A DNA stretch of 64,000 bases, from assembly GCA_963786945.1 (NCBI GenBank), contig CAWBAO010000006.1:434001-498000 (forward strand), written 5' to 3'. The position numbers were made by a program, and so were the translations under genes. This document shows, in pieces, positions 20,282 to 30,628 of the stretch. The stretch is from JADKCZ01 sp963786945. Its GTDB lineage: Bacteria; Myxococcota; Myxococcia; Myxococcales; Anaeromyxobacteraceae. The notes beneath the pieces were generated by a model. It saw only the letters and a list, made by a program, of their open reading frames with translations, had not been told where the DNA came from and made no database searches. Position 1 is the first letter of the stretch. Each line of letters opens with the position of its first letter.

Positions 20282-23010
20282 GTACCTGCGCCCGATGCCG
20301 TGGTAGGTGAAGCCGGCGGCGCGGGCCTTCTGCGCGTCCCAGACGTTGCGGCCGTCGAAGACCACGTCGCCCCGCATCAGCGTCCTTGAGCCGCGCCCAG
20401 TCGGGCTGGCGGAACTCGTTCCACTCGGTGACCAGCAGCAGGGCGTCGGCCCCCTCGGCGGCGGCGTAGGGCTCCTTCACCAGCTCCACCGAGCCGGGCA
20501 GGAGCCGGGCCGCCACCTCGCGGGCCACCGGGTCGTGGGCGCGGACCGTGGCGCCGTTGCCGACCAGGGCCTCGATGATGGTGAGCGCCGGGGCCTCGCG
20601 CATGTCGTCGGTCTTGGGCTTGAAGGCCAGCCCCCAGACCCCGAAGACCTTGCCGGAGACCTTGCCGCCGAAGTGCTTCATGGCCTTCTCCACCAGCGAG
20701 CGCTTCTGCCGCTCGTTGACCCGCTCCACGGCGCGGAGCAGGTCGAAGTCGAGCCCGATCTGCCGGGCCGTGGTCATGAGCGCCCGCACGTCCTTGGGGA
20801 AGCAGTTGTGGACCACCAGCCCCGCGGTGGTGACGAAGGTCTCGGCTCCCGGAACCTCGAGGGAGTAGACGAAGCCGCGGTATGGGCGGCGTTCGACGCC
20901 GGTGACCCGGACGAAGGTCCCAGAGTCCACTCGGGAGTAGCCCGTTGGGCGGATGCGCTTCGTCTGGCGGGCAAGCGTGGTGCGGACTCCCACACGGTCG
21001 GCCGGCTTCACGAGCTCGAGGAGGCGCTCGACTTGTTCTGCGCCAGCGACGATGACCCAGTAGTTGTCGACCGTGGACTTGGCGGTTCGTCCGACCTTGA
21101 GGCGCGCCGCGATCCCGAGTGTGCCCAGGAGGCGACAGACGCCATCGGCGAGCACCTGGCTCGCAGATGCCCCACTCGAGCACCACGCTTGGGCCACCAC
21201 CCACGAGCGACCAGGACCCATCGCCGAGCCACATCCCGGCCAGCAGGGCCCGCTGCCGCTCCGGCGGCTCGCTCCAGATCAGGTCGGGGAGTCGATGGGA
21301 GTAGCAGTCGAATCCGACGTCGAGGACCTCGAGGAAGAAGGCGGCCAGCAAGCGAGAGGAGACGGAGACCTGCGTCGCAGTTCCCTTCTCGTGGACCGAC
21401 ACCTTGACCCCGTGGCTCCGCCAATACGAAACGACCTCGTCCACCAGTTCCGGCTCGCGCGTCGGGTGAAAGGACCAGGCCAGGCGCCGCCGAGCTCCGT
21501 CCCCGCTGCAATGGCCCTCGGAGAGATAGAGCCCCACCATCCGCCAGAAGCGCTCGTCGGTGGTCAGGCTGGCAGGAACGCGGGTCCCGTTCTTGACGGT
21601 GGAGAGGCGCGAGCCGTCGAGCGGCAAGCCTGCGGCGCGAAGCTCCGGAAGACGGAGCGCACCGGTTCGCAGGATGTCCTGGCCTCGGGCCATCCCCCGC
21701 GCATGCTGCAGGGGTGTCAGCGCGCGGTGCAGGTCGCTTCCTCCCATGGCGGCGAGCTGCTCTGCGGCCTCCACGCCGGGATGAACGATGACGTTGGCGG
21801 CCTCGAGCCCGGCGACCTCCATGGCGGCCAGCAGGTCCAGCTGTCGGGGCTCCTCGACGTCCGAAGGAGCGATGCCCTGGGCGAGCGGAAGCCAGTCTTC
21901 GGTGGTGAGCTGGTCGGCCCTCCGTATCGCGATCGCGGCCCCGTCCTTGCCTGTCACCACCAACGGGTGGTCGGGTGTGCAGATCACGGAGCGACCCATC
22001 TTGGTGGAGAGCCTGAGCACCTCGCCCTCGTGATGGCGCCTGGTCGCTGCGGCGACCGGCCGGAACCGGGGAAGTTGGCCGGGCGTCCAGGAGAGAACCT
22101 CGAGCCCCTCGGGGTGGAGCACCTCGGCCTCGAAGTCCGCTCCGAGCAACGCGTCGAAGAGGTCAGCCAATGTCACCAGTCGGCACCGGCCGGAGTGGCG
22201 GATGAGGACCGTTTCTTCGCCGATCAGGCAGCTGCCCCCGAACCCGACCCCCGGGTAGAGGAAGGGGTGGCCGATGCGCTTGTCGCTCCCCATGCCGCGC
22301 CGGACCTGGTCGACGTCGGCGCCGAGCCGGTCGCAGACCGCGGCGATCTCGTTCATGAAGGAGATGCGGGTGGCCAGCATGGCGTTGGCGGCGTACTTGG
22401 TCAGCTCGGCCGAGCGCGGGTCCATGAAGAGCACCGGCTGCTCGGCGCGGGTGAAGGGGGCGTAGAGCTCGGCCATGACGGCCCGGGCCCGGTCGCTGGA
22501 CACGCCCACCACCACGCGGTCGGGGCGCATGAAGTCGTCGATGGCCGCCCCCTCCTTGAGGAACTCGGGGTTGGAGACCACGTCGAAGGGGTGCGAGGTG
22601 ACGGCGTGGAGCCGGGCCTTCACCTGGTCGCTGCTGCCCACCGGCACGGTGCTCTTGTTGACCACCACGCAGTAGCCGGTGAGGGCCTGGCCGACCGACT
22701 CGGCGGCGGCCAGCACGTAGGAGAGGTCGGCCTCGCCGGTCTCGCCGGGCGGCGTGCCCACGGCGATGAAGGCCACCTCGGCGCCGGGGACGGCCTCCTC
22801 GTAGCGGGTGGTGAAGCGCAGCCGCCCCTCGGCGGCGTTGCGGCGGACCAGCTCCTCCAGCCCCGGCTCGTAGATGGGGACGCCGCCGGCGCGGAGCGTG
22901 TCGATCTTGGCGTGGTCGTGGTCGACGCAGGTGACGTCGTGGCCCGACTCGGCGAAGCAGGTGCCGGTGACGAGGCCGACGTAGCCGGTTCCGATGACGG
23001 CGATCTTCAT
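20282..23010 (-). CDS. ugd: UDP-glucose 6-dehydrogenase interrupted by an intein
   Basis: Oxidises UDP-glucose to UDP-glucuronate with two NAD+. The N-terminal extein (260 residues) has the Rossmann motif GTGYVGLVTG, NKSTVPVGSS, NPEFLKEGAA and KYAANAMLATRISFMNEIAA, and ends YPGVGFGGS. The C-terminal extein resumes with CFPKDVRALM, where Cys is the catalytic nucleophile, then FKPKTDDMREAP, GVWGLAF and VFDGRNVWDA. The spliced enzyme would be about 435 residues, normal for the family. An extra base near 20383 breaks the C-terminal part, and no clear stop is visible after TYHGIGR, so the 3' end is approximate. It is the last gene of the leftward fcl-gmd operon. Confidence 0.9.
20805..22230 (-). 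mobile_element. Intein with LAGLIDADG homing endonuclease inside ugd
   Basis: A 475-residue in-frame insertion (one indel corrected) between GFGGS and the catalytic Cys. Block A begins at Cys1 (CLIGEETVL); block B is ICTPDHPLVV with T85 and H88; LAGLIDADG motif 1 is MVGLYLSEGH (231-240) and motif 2 LLAGMWLGDGSW (329-340), giving a DOD endonuclease; block F is GFVYSLEVPGAETFVTTAG; block G is LVVHN with His474 and Asn475, then +1 Cys. All splicing residues are present. An extra base near 21172 interrupts the frame; removing it gives LEWGSASQVLADG. GC is visibly lower than in the exteins, which suggests separate acquisition. Confidence 0.92.
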
Positions 23011-23079
23011 GCGCGCGGGCTCCCGGGGGCGACAGGTGCGGCGGGGAAATTACCACGCCGGCCAGCCTCCCGGGCGCCG

Positions 23080-24007
23080 TCAGGACGGCGCGACCACCAG
23101 CCGGGCCGCCGCCTCGGCGCCGCGCAGGTGGCGCAGCCGGGCCGGATCGCGCGCGCCGTCGGCCACCTGCTCCACCGCGGCGCGCTCCAGCGCCCCCAGG
23201 GCGGGGCGGACCGCCTCGGCGGCCTCGGCCACCTCGGGGAAGAAGTGGGCGGTGAGCAGGCAGGCGCCGTAGAGGGCGCGGCCCAGGCCGGCCCGGCTCG
23301 GCGCGCTCCTTCACCAAGGCGGCGTCGAGCGGCAGCCGCAGCAGCTCGCGCACGTCGAGGTAGCGGATGAGCGGCGCCCAGAGCGCGGCCTGGGCGAGGT
23401 CGCCGGTGGCGCAGAGCAGGGCGTCCTCCGGGGCGGGGCGGCCGGCCCTCGGCCCGAAGGCCCGGGCCGGCGTGGCCCGGGCGAAGAGCGGCTCGTCCTC
23501 GGCGGCGCCGGGCCAGAGCCCCTCCTGCAGCGCCAGCTCGAGCGGCCCGTCGGAGAAGACCGCGGTGCGCCCCCCGTCGCCGGTGCTGGTCAGCTTCATG
23601 CCGCCCTTCTCCAGGCCGTCGGCGAAGCGCCGGCCGTCGGCGCCGCGCACCGCCAGCCGCAGGTCGGAGACCGGGCGCCAGGCCATGTGCGGGTAGAGCC
23701 AGTCGACGTAGGCGGCGCCGTCGAGCAGCACCACCGGCACGTCGGGGACGTCCTTCAGGGCGTTGCGCAGCGTGACCAGGCGCAGGACGTTGTCGTTGAC
23801 GGTGCCGGTGTACTGGCTGAGCAGCACCTCGCGGAAGCGGTCGGGCAGGCCGGCGCCCAGCCGGGTCTGCTCGCAGTGCCAGGAGGCGAGCGGGGCGAGG
23901 CCGTGGGCCACCAGCACCGGCTCCAGGGCCTCGAGGTCGCACTCGGGGAGCGCGGCGACGGGCGAGAAGCTGGTGAGGGCGCGGAGGGCGGGGAGGAGCG
24001 GGCTCAC
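23080..24007 (-). CDS. Nucleotidyltransferase-family protein of polysaccharide loci (one frameshift)
   Basis: About 308 residues resembling the putative nucleotidyltransferases (NTP_transf_5 type) often found in exopolysaccharide clusters: LLSQYTGTVNDNVLRLVTLR, VVLLDGAAYVDWLYP, WRPVSDLRLAVRGAD and a C-terminal part with LIRYLDVRELLRL. The pattern LLDGAA...RPVSDLRLAV fits the KG.al...YP....R...D.Dll core of that family. An extra base near 23300 shifts the frame, after which GLGRALYGACLLTAHFF continues to a TGA at 23080-23082. The GTG start at 24007 overlaps the stop of the upstream fusion gene (GTGA). Substrate unknown. Confidence 0.65.
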
Positions 24008-25561
24008 GGCGTCGGTGCCTTGGCCGGGTCCGGCCCGGCCGGCCCGGGCCGAGGGCGGGGCCAGCGGCTCCAGCACGGCGATGAGCGAGAGGGCCTGGAA
24101 GGGGAGCGCCCGGTCCACGAGCCGGAAGAGCGGCGTGAGCAGGTTGAGCATCATGATCTGGAAGAGCCCGAAGGTGCGCCGCTTGAGCAGCCGGCCGTTG
24201 AGCCACCAGGCGGGGCGCCCGATCCGGTTGAAGTGGACCATCTCGCGCACGGCGAAGCCGGCCTGGGCGGCCAGCGCGGTGAGCGTGGCCACGGTGTAGC
24301 GGCGGCGGTGGCCCAGCACCTCGTCGAGCGTGCCGAAGACCGCCGGATCCTGCGGCACCAGCACGATGGCGCGGCCGGCCGGGGCCAGCACGTCGCGGAT
24401 GTTGCGCAGCGCGCCCACGTCGTCGTCGACGTGCTCGACCACGTTGAGGCAGACCACGGTGTCGAACCCGCCCTCGGGGCGCGGGAAGGTCTCGCCGCGG
24501 GTGACGTCGGTGAGCGTGACGTCGAGGTAGGGGCGGTCGGAGGTGAGCGCCTCCAGCGACTGGAGGTAGAGCGGGTTGATGTCGGAGGCGACGTACTGGT
24601 CGCGGGGGATGAGCCGCCGGGTCAGGTTGCCGGTGCCCGAGCCGAGCTCGAGGATGCGCTGGCCGCAGAAGGGGCGGATGGTGTCGGCCATCCAGGCGTT
24701 GAAGCGGGGGGCGCGGGCCATGCGGCCGAGGATCTGCGAGCCCCACTCGTCGTCCTGGTAGACGTGGTCCGACCACCAGAAGCGCAGGATGGCCAGCAGC
24801 GCCTTGACGCCGTCGCGCCAGCCGATCTTCTTGCCCTCCTGGTAGGTGCGCCCCGAGTAGCTGATGGGCACCTCGAAGAGGCGGGCCTCGCGCTTGGCCA
24901 GCTTGATGGTCAGCTCCGGCTCGAGCCGGAAGTCGTCGGAGACCAGCGGGATGGAGCGGAGCAGGTCGGTGCGGACGGCCTTGTAGCAGGTCTCCATGTC
25001 GGTGAGGTTCACGTTGGTCACCAGGTTGGTGAGGAACGTGAGCAGCCGGTTGCCCAGCTCGTGGCGGAAGAGCAGGGCCCGGCGCGCCTGGCCGCCGGCG
25101 AAGCGCGAGCCGAAGACGGCGTCGGCCTGCTCGTCGACGAAGACCGGCAGGAAGCGGAGCAGGTCGCGCGGGTGGTACTCGAGGTCGGCGTCGTGGATGA
25201 CGGTGACGGCGCCGTCGGCGCGGCGCAGTGCGCTGCGGATGGCCGCCCCCTTGCCGCCGTTGCGCCGGTGCTGCAGGAAGAGCCAGTCGATCCTGCCGTG
25301 GCGGCCGCCGCCGCGCTCGACCACGTCGATGGGGCCGGGGGCGCGCGGGGCGTGGGGGAGGGCCGGGGCCAGGGTGATGCCGCGGGCGGCGGCGAACCCG
25401 GCCAGCACCTCGGGGGAGCGGTCGCGCGAGGAGTCGTCGACCACGATGACCTGCAGCCGCTCCAGCAGCGGGCTCTGCTCCAGCACCAGCAGCCGCTCCA
25501 GCGAGGCGGCCACCAGGTGCTGCTCGTTGTAGACGGGAACGAGGACGGTGAGGGAGATCAT
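24004..25561 (-). CDS. Fused GT2 glycosyltransferase and SAM-dependent methyltransferase
   Basis: About 519 residues. Residues 1-250 are a GT-A fold glycosyltransferase of the dolichyl-phosphate-mannose-synthase-like group: VLVPVYNEQHLV, VVDDSSRDRSPEV, RNGGKGAAIRSAL, VIHDADLEYHPRD and GSRFAGG. Residues 300-480 are a class I methyltransferase: ILELGSGTGNLTRRLIP (SAM loop), ASDINPLYL and CLNVVEHVDDD. The C-terminus is hydrophobic. A one-base insertion near 24045 is inferred, because removing it ends the protein in KAPTP at a TGA overlapping the next start. It probably adds and methylates, or methylates after transfer, a sugar on a lipid carrier (inference). Confidence 0.82.
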
Positions 25562-25582
25562 GCCGGGCCGTTCTTACCACGC

Positions 25583-26606
25583 TCACCCGTGGCGGGAGAT
25601 GGCCGGGCCGGCGCCGGCCAGCTGCTCGCGCTCGGCCAGCTTCAGGTCGGACTCCATCATCAGCGCCACCAGCTCCTTGAAGGTGGTGCGCACCTTCCAG
25701 CCCAGCTCCCTCATGGCCTTGGATGGGTCGCCGAGCAGGGAGTCCACCTCGGTGGGGCGGAAGTAGCGCGGGTCGATCTCGACGTGCTCGCGGTAGTCGA
25801 GGCCGACGTGGCCGAAGGCCTGCTCGCACAGCTCGCGCACCGAGTGGGCCTCGCCGGTGGCGATGACGTAGTCGCCGGCCCGCTCCTGCTGCAGCATGAG
25901 CCACATGGCCTCGACGTAGTCCTTGGCGTAGCCCCAGTCGCGCTGGGCGTCGAGGTTGCCGAGGTAGAGCTTCTCCTGCAGCCCGAGCTTGATGCGGGCG
26001 GCGGCGCGGGTGATCTTGCGGGTGACGAAGGTCTCGCCGCGGCGCGGCGACTCGTGGTTGAAGAGGATGCCGTTGGAGGCGTGCAGCCCGTAGGCCTCGC
26101 GGTAGTTCACGCCGATCCAGTAGGCGTAGACCTTGGCGCAGCCGTAGGGGCTGCGCGGGTAGAAGGGGGTCGCTCTCGCTCTGCGGCGGCGGCGAGGCGC
26201 CGAACATCTCGGAGGAGGAGGCCTGGTAGATGCGGGTCTGGTTCATCCCCAGCTCGCGGACCGCCTCCAGCAGCCGCACCGCGCCGAGGCCGGTCACCTC
26301 GCCGGTGTACTCGGGGACGTCGAAGGAGACCTTGACGTGGCTCTGCGCCCCGAGGTTGTAGATCTCGTCGGGGTGGAGCTTCTTCAGGAGGTAGTTGAGC
26401 GAGGAGGCGTCGTTGAGGTCGCCGAAGTGGAGGAAGAGCCGGCAGCCCGGGGCGTGCGGGTCCTGGTAGATGTGGTCGATGCGCTGGGTGTTGAAGGAGG
26501 AGGAGCGGCGGATGATGCCGTGGACCTCGTAGCCCTTCTCGAGCAGCAGCTCGGCGAGGTAGCAGCCGTCCTGCCCGGTGATGCCGGTGATGAGCGCCTT
26601 CTTCAC
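25583..26606 (-). CDS. gmd: GDP-mannose 4,6-dehydratase (one frameshift)
   Basis: Converts GDP-D-mannose to GDP-4-keto-6-deoxymannose, first step to GDP-L-fucose. The short-chain dehydrogenase motifs are GITGQDGCYLAELLLEKGYE, HFGDLNDASSLNYLL, QASSSEMFG and, after the frameshift, YGCAKVYAYW with the catalytic Tyr/Lys, then FNHESPRRGETFVTRKIT and DWGYAKDYVEAMW. An extra C in a C run near 26168 breaks the frame. The GTG start (26606) overlaps the fcl stop as GTGA. About 340 residues, as expected. Confidence 0.94.
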
Positions 26607-27551
26607 GTGATCTCTCCCCGGTGGGCCTCGAACCAGGCGACGGTCTCGGCCAGCCCCTCCTCGAAGCCGATCTCCGCCTTCCAGCCGAACTCCGCCAGCG
26701 CCTTCGAGGTGTCGAGCATGCGCCGCGGCTGGCCGTCGGGCTTGGTGGTGTCCCAGGCGATCTCGCCCTGGAAGCGGCAGAGGCGGGCGATGAGGGGCAC
26801 CAGCTCGCGGATGTAGATCTCGAAGCCGGCGCCGAGGTTGACGGGCTCGCTCTTGTCGTACCGCTCGGCGGCGTCGAGCACGCCCGGCGGCGTCGCGGGC
26901 GTAGAGGAACTCGCGCGAGGCGGCCCCGGTGCCCCACACCACCACCTGCCGGTCACCGCGCTCGCGGGCCTCGACGCACTTGCGGATGAGCGCCGGGATG
27001 ACGTGGGAGGACTGCAGGTCGAAGTTGTCGCGCGGGCCGTAGAGGTTGACCGGGAAGAGGACGATGGAGTTGAAGCCGTACTGGGCCCGGTAGCCCTCGC
27101 ACTGCACCAGCATGGCCTTCTTGGCGATGCCGTAGGGGGCGTTGGTCTCCTCGGGGTAGCCGTTCCAGAGGTCGCTCTCCTTGAAGGGGACCGGGCAGAA
27201 CTTCGGGTAGGCGCAGATGGTGCCGAGCGCCACCAGCTTCCTCAGCCCCACCTGCCGCCCCACCTCGATGAGCTGCACGCCCATCATGAGGTTGTCGTAG
27301 AAGAACTTGCCGGGGTTGTCGCGGTTGGCGCCGATGCCGCCGACGCGGGCGGCCAGGTGGAGCAGCAGCGTCGGGCGGGTGTCGCGGTAGAGCGCCTTGA
27401 CCGCCCCCATGTCGACGAGGTCGTAGTCGCGGGAGCGCGGCACCATCACCTGGGTGGCGCCGCGCCGCTTCAGCTCCTCCACCACGAAGGAGCCGAGGAA
27501 GCCGGCGCCGCCGGTGACCACGACGCGCTCGGAAGGCCAGTGGACGCTCAT
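26603..27551 (-). CDS. fcl: GDP-L-fucose synthase (one frameshift)
   Basis: Epimerises and reduces the Gmd product to GDP-L-fucose using NADPH. Motifs: VVTGGAGFLGSFVVEEL, HLAARVGGIGANRDNP, LGTICAYPKFCPVPF, NAPYGIAKKAMLVQ (catalytic Tyr and Lys) and NLYGPRDNFDLQSSHVIPAL. A frameshift near 26890 separates EFLYARDAA from the C-terminal part DKSEPVNLGAGFEIYIREL. It heads the leftward operon fcl-gmd-GT2/MT-NTase-ugd. With the GT11 enzyme at 35.1 kb it implies L-fucose in the polysaccharide. Confidence 0.94.
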
Positions 27552-27616
27552 GAGGGGCGCAGCCTATGGGGCGCAGGGTCCGGGGTCAATGCTCCTGACC
27601 CGTCGACACGGCTCGC

Positions 27617-27628
27617 TTACCATGGTAA
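27617..27628. promoter_or_regulatory. Perfect 12-bp palindrome before the toxin-antitoxin pair
   Basis: TTACCATGGTAA is a perfect palindrome ending nine bases before the antitoxin ATG. Antitoxins with AbrB-type domains usually repress their own promoter by binding such dyads, so this is a candidate operator. It also covers the place where a ribosome site would lie. Confidence 0.5.
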
Positions 27629-27637
27629 TGAAGCAGC

Positions 27638-27901
27638 ATGACCATCGCCCAGTCCAAGCTGACCTCGCAGGGCCAGGTCTCCATCCCGGCGGAGGTGCGC
27701 CGGCGGCTCGGGCTCGGCCCCGGATCGGTCATCGAGTGGGACCAGGACGGCGAGCGGATCGTCGTCCGGCGGGCCGGGCGGTACTCGTCCGCCGAGGTCA
27801 GCGCCGCCCTGTTCCCGTCCGGGGCCGGGGCGCCGCGCAGCCTCAAGGAGCTGAAGGCTGGCCTCCGCGCCAACGTGAAGCGCCGCCATGCGCGCCATTG
27901 A
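27638..27901 (+). CDS. vapB: AbrB/SpoVT-type antitoxin
   Basis: 87 residues. The N-terminal swapped-hairpin DNA-binding domain is clear (KLTSQGQVSIPAEVRRRLGL, then GSVIEWDQDGERIVVRRA), followed by a flexible toxin-binding tail. It overlaps the PIN-domain toxin by 14 bases, the usual coupling for VapBC pairs. The pair sits between the two halves of the polysaccharide locus and has the high GC of the host. Confidence 0.88.
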   Translation: MTIAQSKLTSQGQVSIPAEVRRRLGLGPGSVIEWDQDGERIVVRRAGRYSSAEVSAALFPSGAGAPRSLKELKAGLRANVKRRHARH

Positions 27902-28268
27902 CACCGACGTCCTGGTGCGGCTCCTGGCCCGCGACGACCCCAGGCAGACCGCCGCGGCCGAGGACTTCGTGGCGCGCGGAGCCTGGGTCTCGCACCTGGT
28001 CCTGGTCGAGGCGATCTGGGTGCTCGACTCCGTCTACGGGCTCGAGCCGGCCCGGCTGGCCAGCGCGGTCGAGCTGCTGCTCGAGCACCGGGATCTCACG
28101 GTCCAGGACGCCGACGTGGTGACCCGCGCGCTGGACGCCTACCGCGGGCGGCCGGCCCTGGGGTTCTCCGACTGCCTCGTCCTCGAGGTCGCGCGCCAGG
28201 CGGGGCACCTGCCGCTCGGGACGTTCGACCGGGGGCTCTCCAGGCTGGAGGGTGCGGAGCGGCTGTGA
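27888..28268 (+). CDS. vapC: PIN-domain toxin (VapC family)
   Basis: 126 residues. The PIN acidic residues are visible: Asp in MRAIDTDVLVRLLARDD, Glu in LVEAIWVLDSVYG, Asp in GFSDCLVLEVARQ and Asp in LGTFDRGLSRL. Such proteins are Mg2+-dependent endoribonucleases, often cutting tRNA or rRNA. All four acidic positions are present, so it should be active. Target unknown. Confidence 0.88.
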   Translation: MRAIDTDVLVRLLARDDPRQTAAAEDFVARGAWVSHLVLVEAIWVLDSVYGLEPARLASAVELLLEHRDLTVQDADVVTRALDAYRGRPALGFSDCLVLEVARQAGHLPLGTFDRGLSRLEGAERL

Positions 28269-28280
28269 GGCGCTGCGTCT

Positions 28281-30628
28281 CTACTTGAGCAGCTCCTCGG
28301 TCATCCGCCGCTGCGACTGGGCGGCCCGGGCCGCGGCCAGCTCGTCGAGGCGGGCCTGGTACTCCTGGCGCCGCTGCCCGGGGAGCGACGAGGCCCGCTC
28401 CACCGCGGCGATGGCGTCGTCGAGCCGGCCGGCCTGCTGGCAGTAGGAGGCCACCGCCAGGAGCGGCCACGGGGAGTCGGGCACCGCCGCCGCCGCCGAG
28501 CGGGCCCGGTCGATGGCCTCGCCGAGCCGCCCCTGCGCGGAGAAGGCGGCCGCCACCAGCAGCTGGCGCTGGGCCTGCTCGGCCGGCGTGCGCGCCGACA
28601 TGCTCTCGGCCATCCGCTTCGCCTCGGCCGGGTGGCGCGCGGCCAGCGCCCGCTGCACCAGCGCCTCCGATGAGCGGCGGCGAGCCGGGGTTCACCGCCA
28701 GCCCCTGCTCCAGCGTGGCCCGGGCCTCGTCGTCGTACCCCTCGGCCAGCAGCACCGAGGCGGCCACCCGCCAGCCCTGCGGGTCGGTGGGGGTCTCGCG
28801 GGTGCGGCGCTGGGCGTACTCCAGCGCCTCCTCCAGCTCGCCGGCGGCCAGCAGCGCCCCGGCCAGCGGCACCAGCGCCCGGGTGTCGAGCGCGCCGTCG
28901 AGCGCGCGCCGGAAGGCCAGCGCGGCGTCGGCCGGGCGCTGGCGGGAGAGCAGCAGGTAGCCGAGCCCATCAGGCCGTCGCCGGTGTCCGGCGCCACCTG
29001 CAGCAGCTCCTCCACCGCCTGGTAGCGGTCGGCCGCCTCGGCCAGGGCGCCGGGGGAGCCGTAGAGGACGGCGAGCCGGTACTCGCGCCGGGCCAGCGCG
29101 TCCTGCCGGGCGGCGGCGAGGCAGCGGGCGGCGTACTGGTGCGGCTCGGGGGCGGTCGGGTTGAGGGCCATGGCGCGGGTGAGCCAGGGCATGGCCGCCG
29201 CGCAGCGGTCCTCCTGCACGTAGCGGGCGCCCACCGCGGCGGCCGGCAGGTAGTCGGCCCGGTGCCAGCGCTGGGCCTCGGAGGCCAGCCTGGCGGCCTC
29301 GGCGGCGGTGGGGGCGCGGGCCACGGCGGCGGCCTCCTCGTCGGTGGGGTGGGCCCGCCAGAGGAGGGCGCCGGCCAGCGCCAGGCCGCAGGCGGCCGCG
29401 GTGCCGGCCGCCAGCCACCGCCAGCGGAGCCGCACCGCCCCCTCGCCGCGGGTGAGCAGGCCGAGCGCCACCATGAAGGGGACGCCCACGCCGGCGAACT
29501 CGAGCGAGAAGTCGACCAGGTTCTGCGCCGCCACCGCGGCGGTGCCGGCCAGCAGCCCCACCTCCACCGAGGAGAGGTCGCGCCGCCGCGCCGCCGAGAG
29601 CCAGAGGATGGCCGAGCGTGCCGACGAGCAGCAGCCCCACCGGCACGCCGTGGTCCACCAGCGGCTGGAGCCACTCGTTCTCGAGGTGGGTGAAGGTCAC
29701 GGCGGCCGGCTCGGTCTTGAGCGCCGGGAAGACGGTGGCGAAGGCGCCGCGGCCGATGCCGGCGAAGGGGTGCTCGCTGACGAGCGTGAGGGCCGGCCGC
29801 CACATCTCGAGCTTGCTCTCGTCGCGCGCCGTCCGCAGCGTGGAGAGCTCGCGCACCACCGGCTCGAGCGCCAGGTAGGCGACCGCGCCGAGCGCGGCGG
29901 TGAGCCCGGCCAGCGCCGCCCAGCGCCAGGGGTGGGGCGGCTCGCCCTCCGGCCGCTCGCGCCGCGCCGAGAGCAGGAGGAAGACCGCCACGCCGCCGAA
30001 GAAGGCGCCGATGCCGCCCCGCGAGAGGGAGAGGAAGAGCGGCGCCACCACCACCACGAAGCCCATCAGCCAGAGCAGCCGGGCCTGGCCCGCGCCGGCG
30101 CAGCGCCAGCCCCAGCACCGGGAAGGCGGTGAGGGCGAGGAAGCCGGCGAGGTGGTTGGGGTTGCCGAAGGGGAACCGCGGCTCGAGCAGCGGCCCCAGG
30201 CCGAGCAGCGCGGCGCCGAGGACCACGGCGGCGACGGCGAGGCCGGAGGCGCCGAAGGCCACCAGCACCAGCTCGCGCCGGCGCCGGGTCCCGGCCACCG
30301 CCCAGGCCGCGCAGAAGGCGAAGAGGCCGGCGGCGGCGGTGGCGAGGTCGCGCCCGGTGGCGGGGGGGTCGAGCGAGACGGGCAGGCCGCCGAGGAGCGG
30401 CAGGGTCTGCAGCGCGCTCCAGGCCAGCACGAGGAGGAGCGGCAGCGCGGCCAGCGGCGCCCGGTCGGTGCCCCGGGCGACGAGCAGCAGCGCCAGCGCC
30501 GCCAGCCCGGCCGCGGCCAGCTGGACCGGCAGGTGGACGCCGCCGCGGGCCAGCGGCACGGCCACCACGAGGAGGCCGAGCAGGGCGGCGCCGGCGGTGG
30601 AGGCGGCGGGGCGGGGAGGGCGGGGCAC
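28281..30628 (-). CDS. O-antigen ligase/polymerase-family membrane protein with C-terminal TPRs (about four frameshifts)
   Basis: About 780 residues when frames are joined. The N-terminal 450 residues have many hydrophobic helices and the Wzy_C/WaaL pattern: RFPFGNPNHLAGFLAL, LSRGGIGAFFGG and HPFAGIGRGAFATVFP, then THLENEWLQPLVDHG. The C-terminal part carries TPR-like repeats (AALAFRRALDGALDTRALVP, DPQGWRVAASVLLAEG, EAIDRARSAAAAVPDSPWP). Frames change near 30090, 29605, 28970 and 28665. Such proteins polymerise or ligate lipid-linked glycans in the periplasm. It is divergent from the wzc-type gene. Whether it is ligase or polymerase cannot be told from sequence. Confidence 0.8.

Noticed and set aside
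23007..27551. A single 1514-codon minus-strand protein
   Set aside because: It starts as GDP-fucose synthase, becomes GMD, then runs out of frame through two further genes. It is several genes joined by indels and stop-poor DNA, not one protein.
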